Assembly (NCBI GenBank): GCA_964524755.1
Contig: CAZGDR010000063.1
Location: forward strand, 1 to 8,699
Direction of reading: 5' to 3'
Source: JAQVOO01 sp964524755
Lineage (GTDB): Bacteria; Spirochaetota; Spirochaetia; Sphaerochaetales; Sphaerochaetaceae
DNA length: 8,699 bases
The position numbers were made by a program, and so were the translations under genes. The notes under the pieces were generated by a model that had not been told where the DNA came from, did not search any database, and worked only from the letters and a program-made list of their open reading frames with translations. The first letter of the stretch is position 1. Every line of letters begins with the position of its first letter. Positions 5,992-8,699 of the stretch are shown here, in pieces.

Positions 5992-6975
5992 CATCTTTGA
6001 CTTCAGATCAGAAAGGAAGGCATCCAAACCAGCAGGATTGGCACGCTCTAAGAGAATACCAGGAACAATGAAGGATTGTCCTTTAGTATCGCTGTAATCT
6101 TCGCCATTCACTGCTTTAACTACTGATTCCATGGTCTTTACACCAATATTGTAGGGGTCCTGAGCAATAGCTGCCTGCAAGACATTAGCAGGGTCTTTGA
6201 GAAGTTGAACCATCTGTTCACTTCCATCAAAACCGAAGACTGCAATCTTACCTGCTTTACCAGCATTTTTAACAGCCATGGTTGAACCAATTGTTCCACC
6301 TTCGTTGGCTGCGAAAATAAGGTTTACATCGCCATGAGCGGTGATGATATCACCAGCAATAGTAATGGCCTTGTCCTGCATCCAAGCATCTTGATCGGTT
6401 ACAATTTCTACACCGGGAAGATCCTTAACTTGATCGATGAATCCTTGACTGCGAGCACCGGATTGTTCAGGAAGAAGAGTTCTGAACTGCACAATAGCAA
6501 TTTTTGCTTTTCCGCCTAAATTCTCTTTAATGTACTTTGCAGCAGCTTTTCCGATAGTTGAACCGAGGTTATAGTTATCGGAAGTAAAAGCACCTGTCAA
6601 GAAAGGTAGATTGAATTCATGGTTAGAAATTCCAATTAAAAGTCCTTTATTAGCGGCATCTGTGAGCACCTTTAAAGAGGCTTCTTCACTAATTGGAGAA
6701 ATCGCCACACCCTTATAACCCTGTGTTACATAGGTATTCAGGAACTCAGCTTCTTTGGCTGCATCACCGTTTGTATTTCCTGGATAGAAATCGAATCCTG
6801 CTTTTTCAGCAGTATCTTTGTATCCAAGCTGCAATAACTTCATAAACTGATCTTCTTGAAAAACCACCCCAGCCACTTTGGGCTTGCCTGTTTCAGCTTG
6901 TGCTGCGGCAAAAACTTGACCGCCGACGACAAGCACCATCGTCAACACCAAAAGTACATGTAATACTTTTCTCAT
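5989..6975 (-). CDS. RbsB-like periplasmic sugar-binding protein
   Basis: This 328-residue exported protein captures substrate for the ABC importer (Peripla_BP_4 type fold, about 34-305). A signal peptide covers roughly residues 1-27: MRK, a hydrophobic core, then VFAAAQA with signal peptidase I-type sites. There is no lipobox cysteine, so it should be a free periplasmic protein of a diderm cell. Family landmarks are VAISPISEEA (90-99), the arginine in GARSQGF (173-179), AANEGGTIGS (222-231), GFDGSEQ (248-254) and AQDPYNIG (271-278). Where ribose-binding protein has an Asp-Arg pair contacting sugar, this one reads SNHEF (117-121), so ribose itself is doubtful; another sugar or polyol is likelier. 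The ATG has an excellent ribosome binding site, AGGAGGG, 5 bases upstream. It is flanked by intercistronic hairpins on both sides, consistent with high expression. Confidence 0.95.
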   Translation of the reverse strand: MRKVLHVLLVLTMVLVVGGQVFAAAQAETGKPKVAGVVFQEDQFMKLLQLGYKDTAEKAGFDFYPGNTNGDAAKEAEFLNTYVTQGYKGVAISPISEEASLKVLTDAANKGLLIGISNHEFNLPFLTGAFTSDNYNLGSTIGKAAAKYIKENLGGKAKIAIVQFRTLLPEQSGARSQGFIDQVKDLPGVEIVTDQDAWMQDKAITIAGDIITAHGDVNLIFAANEGGTIGSTMAVKNAGKAGKIAVFGFDGSEQMVQLLKDPANVLQAAIAQDPYNIGVKTMESVVKAVNGEDYSDTKGQSFIVPGILLERANPAGLDAFLSDLKSKM

Positions 6976-6995
6976 GTAATCCCTCCTAATACATT

Positions 6996-7015
6996 TTCCT
7001 GCTCTAGGGCAGGAA
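6996..7015 (-). other. Hairpin upstream of the binding-protein gene
   Basis: TTCCTGC (6996-7002) and GCAGGAA (7009-7015) form a perfect 7-bp stem with a 6-base loop, in the 43-base gap between the isomerase-like gene and the binding-protein gene. It ends 8 bases before the AGGAGGG ribosome binding site. No T-run follows. It may give the binding-protein message a protected 5' end after processing, or slightly reduce read-through; both are inferences. Confidence 0.5.
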
Positions 7016-7018
7016 CGT

Positions 7019-8699
7019 TTATCCCTTCTTCAGTCGTAAAATTACCACCATAGCGTGCATACCCGATTCATTGATATAGGTGTGCTCACCAAAATTGGCG
7101 GGAATTGTACAAGCTTGAAGCCTCTCAATCGTAGTTCTACGAGAAGGATCAGTTTTACTTACGATAGTAACTCGCTCTCCTTCAGTGAGGGTCACTATTT
7201 GCATAAAACGTCCTTCTGTATCACCTGTAGCTTCCTTTTCCATAAAGATTCGTTCGATATGGAACGGCATCTCATCTATTGTAGCATACCGATCCTTTCG
7301 AAACTTTCCATCTCCATCAATAGCTAGTGGTCGTGAGCGGTGGTGGCTAAGCACCCTACTCTCTCTGATCCATTTTTGGTTATCGAAGGAGTGTTCCAAG
7401 TGCATGCGCATGGGTTTAGCAGTCATGGTTTTGCTTTGATCATCCCATGTGTGACGGGCAAAATCATAGGTAAAGAACGAGTATTCGGTACCAGCTACGC
7501 TGGGTCCCGTATCCATCTCTAAAATCATTTGATTGCCCCCGTGGCCGTGAGCAGTTCCGGGTGGAATCAAAAAGAGATCGCCTACATTGGTATCCCAACG
7601 TTTAATAAAGTCCTGCCAGTTTGGTATAACCTTTAGATTCTCCGATTCGCGGCAGAGTCGTTCCCATTCCTCTAAATCTGCACTCTCTTTATACCCCATC
7701 CAAGTTGATGACCCTTTATAAGATTCAACGATGTAGTAGGTTTCATAGCGTCCAAGCGGTTCATTAAAGTGCTGTTGTACATATTGGGTGCTGGGGTGGT
7801 TATGAATAGGCATACTTGAGCGTTCCCAAGGTACTGGTTCAGGAAAATACCCATCATCTAGCCAGACTTGCAACGGGAAGAGGTCGGGGTACGTGGTATG
7901 GACATACTCACCTACGAGTTCTTTAGGTCGCTGCATAATATTTTGAGTTGGAATGTTGATCGGTTTTTCAGCACCGATATCAATTAAGATACTGAGTTCA
8001 ATCCCAGCTAGTTCATTCCAAGCATTACACTCTAGTCCTTCAATATCCCATAAGTCTTTATAACGATAAGCACCCCAGGGTCCTGGTTGCATTATCTTGA
8101 CCTGTTTAATGGGATAGCGAACCATCTCATCGATCATAGTCTGGTACGTTTCAGCGCCCATTATTTTCAATTCATCAGCCTCAACGGCATCGATATAGAG
8201 ATCCATTTTGGTAAAGACAAACTTTTTCTGTCGATACAAGAGGTAAAAGTCATTGTAGTAATATTTCTTCCAGGCATAGCTGGGGTCAGCTTCCGTTTTC
8301 CCAAAGGGGATAAGCTTACCATCCCACATTTGCCAGAGCATCGGCTGCATGGTGAAATCAGCATAGACTACTAGGTCATAAAGATCAGCTAACTCCGGCA
8401 CACAAGCACCTGGCCCATAGACCAACAAGATATCGTTGGAACTTTGGTAAGTTCTCAATTGAGCAACGGCTGCAGGATCTAGGAGGTCAGAGAGTACCCC
8501 CTCATTATTTACCCAGCCAAAGCTAGGATCATCAGTTACAAATTTTTGAGTATACTCATCAATCTCCGCGGGAGACTTAAAAAGAGTTGCTGTTGCCATG
8601 CGCTCTAGCTTACAGTTCTGTTGTTTGGCCTCCTTCTCCAAGAGGGCAATAAGATTTGAGAAATCTACTCCGTACCAACCATCAAGAGCTACAACTCGA
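7019..8699 (-). CDS. Class I mannose-6-phosphate isomerase-like cupin protein, N-terminus cut by window edge
   Basis: The reading frame is open to the last base, so the start is outside; 559 residues are visible (numbered from CGA at 8698-8696). A TTG at 8641 is not needed as a start. Residues 200 to the end match class I phosphomannose isomerase in outline: PGPWGAYR (205-212, compare the family PxxWGG), PIHNHPS (297-303, compare QVHPDD), RYETYYIVE (317-325, with E319 as probable metal ligand) and GDLFLIPPGTAHGHG (373-387, compare GDxFxIPxGTxH). Probable metal ligands are H299, H301, E319 and H384; histidine replaces the usual glutamine. The first 200 residues resemble a uridine-kinase-like P-loop domain (VVALDGWYGVDF at 2-13, LYDLVVYADF at 106-115) without a GKS/T loop. 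Probable role: intracellular sugar-phosphate or free-sugar isomerisation of the imported substrate. The exact substrate is unknown. It is first of the visible operon genes. Confidence 0.8.
   Translation of the reverse strand, partial: RVVALDGWYGVDFSNLIALLEKEAKQQNCKLERMATATLFKSPAEIDEYTQKFVTDDPSFGWVNNEGVLSDLLDPAAVAQLRTYQSSNDILLVYGPGACVPELADLYDLVVYADFTMQPMLWQMWDGKLIPFGKTEADPSYAWKKYYYNDFYLLYRQKKFVFTKMDLYIDAVEADELKIMGAETYQTMIDEMVRYPIKQVKIMQPGPWGAYRYKDLWDIEGLECNAWNELAGIELSILIDIGAEKPINIPTQNIMQRPKELVGEYVHTTYPDLFPLQVWLDDGYFPEPVPWERSSMPIHNHPSTQYVQQHFNEPLGRYETYYIVESYKGSSTWMGYKESADLEEWERLCRESENLKVIPNWQDFIKRWDTNVGDLFLIPPGTAHGHGGNQMILEMDTGPSVAGTEYSFFTYDFARHTWDDQSKTMTAKPMRMHLEHSFDNQKWIRESRVLSHHRSRPLAIDGDGKFRKDRYATIDEMPFHIERIFMEKEATGDTEGRFMQIVTLTEGERVTIVSKTDPSRRTTIERLQACTIPANFGEHTYINESGMHAMVVILRLKKG

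Noticed and set aside
8639..8641. TTG as start of the isomerase-like gene
   Set aside because: The frame continues without a stop to the window edge, and the upstream codons give a plausible domain start (VVALDGWYG), so the gene is truncated by the window.
1..8699. CRISPR arrays, tRNA or rRNA genes, insertion sequences, phage genes
   Set aside because: I found no regularly spaced repeats, no tRNA-like cloverleaf, no transposase-like protein and no terminal inverted repeats.

Overview
The window carries six protein genes, all on the minus strand, in two transcription units that read from high to low coordinates. It looks like part of an anaerobic bacterial chromosome of moderate GC. The exported binding protein has an ordinary signal peptide and no lipobox cysteine, which points to a diderm host. 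Strong GGAGG-type ribosome binding sites and the gene content would fit a spirochaete (Sphaerochaeta-like) or a diderm or other Firmicute. This lineage guess is weak.

Unit 1 (8699 down to about 3301) is a sugar uptake operon. Its first visible gene is cut by the window edge and encodes a cupin protein related to class I mannose-6-phosphate isomerase, behind an N-terminal region that resembles a decayed P-loop kinase. It is followed by a periplasmic sugar-binding protein, a double-domain sugar ABC ATPase and a permease, in the RbsB-RbsA-RbsC order. Short perfect hairpins lie on both sides of the binding-protein gene. A stem-loop with a T-rich tail 25 bases after the permease probably ends the operon. 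The operon promoter lies outside the window.

Unit 2 (about 3230 down to 41) starts from a probable promoter with a perfect TATAAT but no recognisable -35 box. An 11-bp perfect dyad covers the -35 region. A leader of about 290 bases with several inverted repeats follows. The unit then encodes a [2Fe-2S]/ASKHA reductive activator of corrinoid enzymes (RACE, COG3894) and, overlapping its stop codon in TGATG, an AraC-family regulator with an N-terminal PocR-like sensor domain.

RACE proteins reactivate oxidised cob(II)alamin in corrinoid methyltransferase systems, yet no methyltransferase, corrinoid protein or other B12 enzyme lies in the window. The simplest reading is that this is the edge of a larger locus in which an imported, possibly methylated, sugar-like compound is processed with a corrinoid enzyme encoded nearby, under control of the PocR-AraC regulator. 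That link is inference. The two units may also be independent neighbours.
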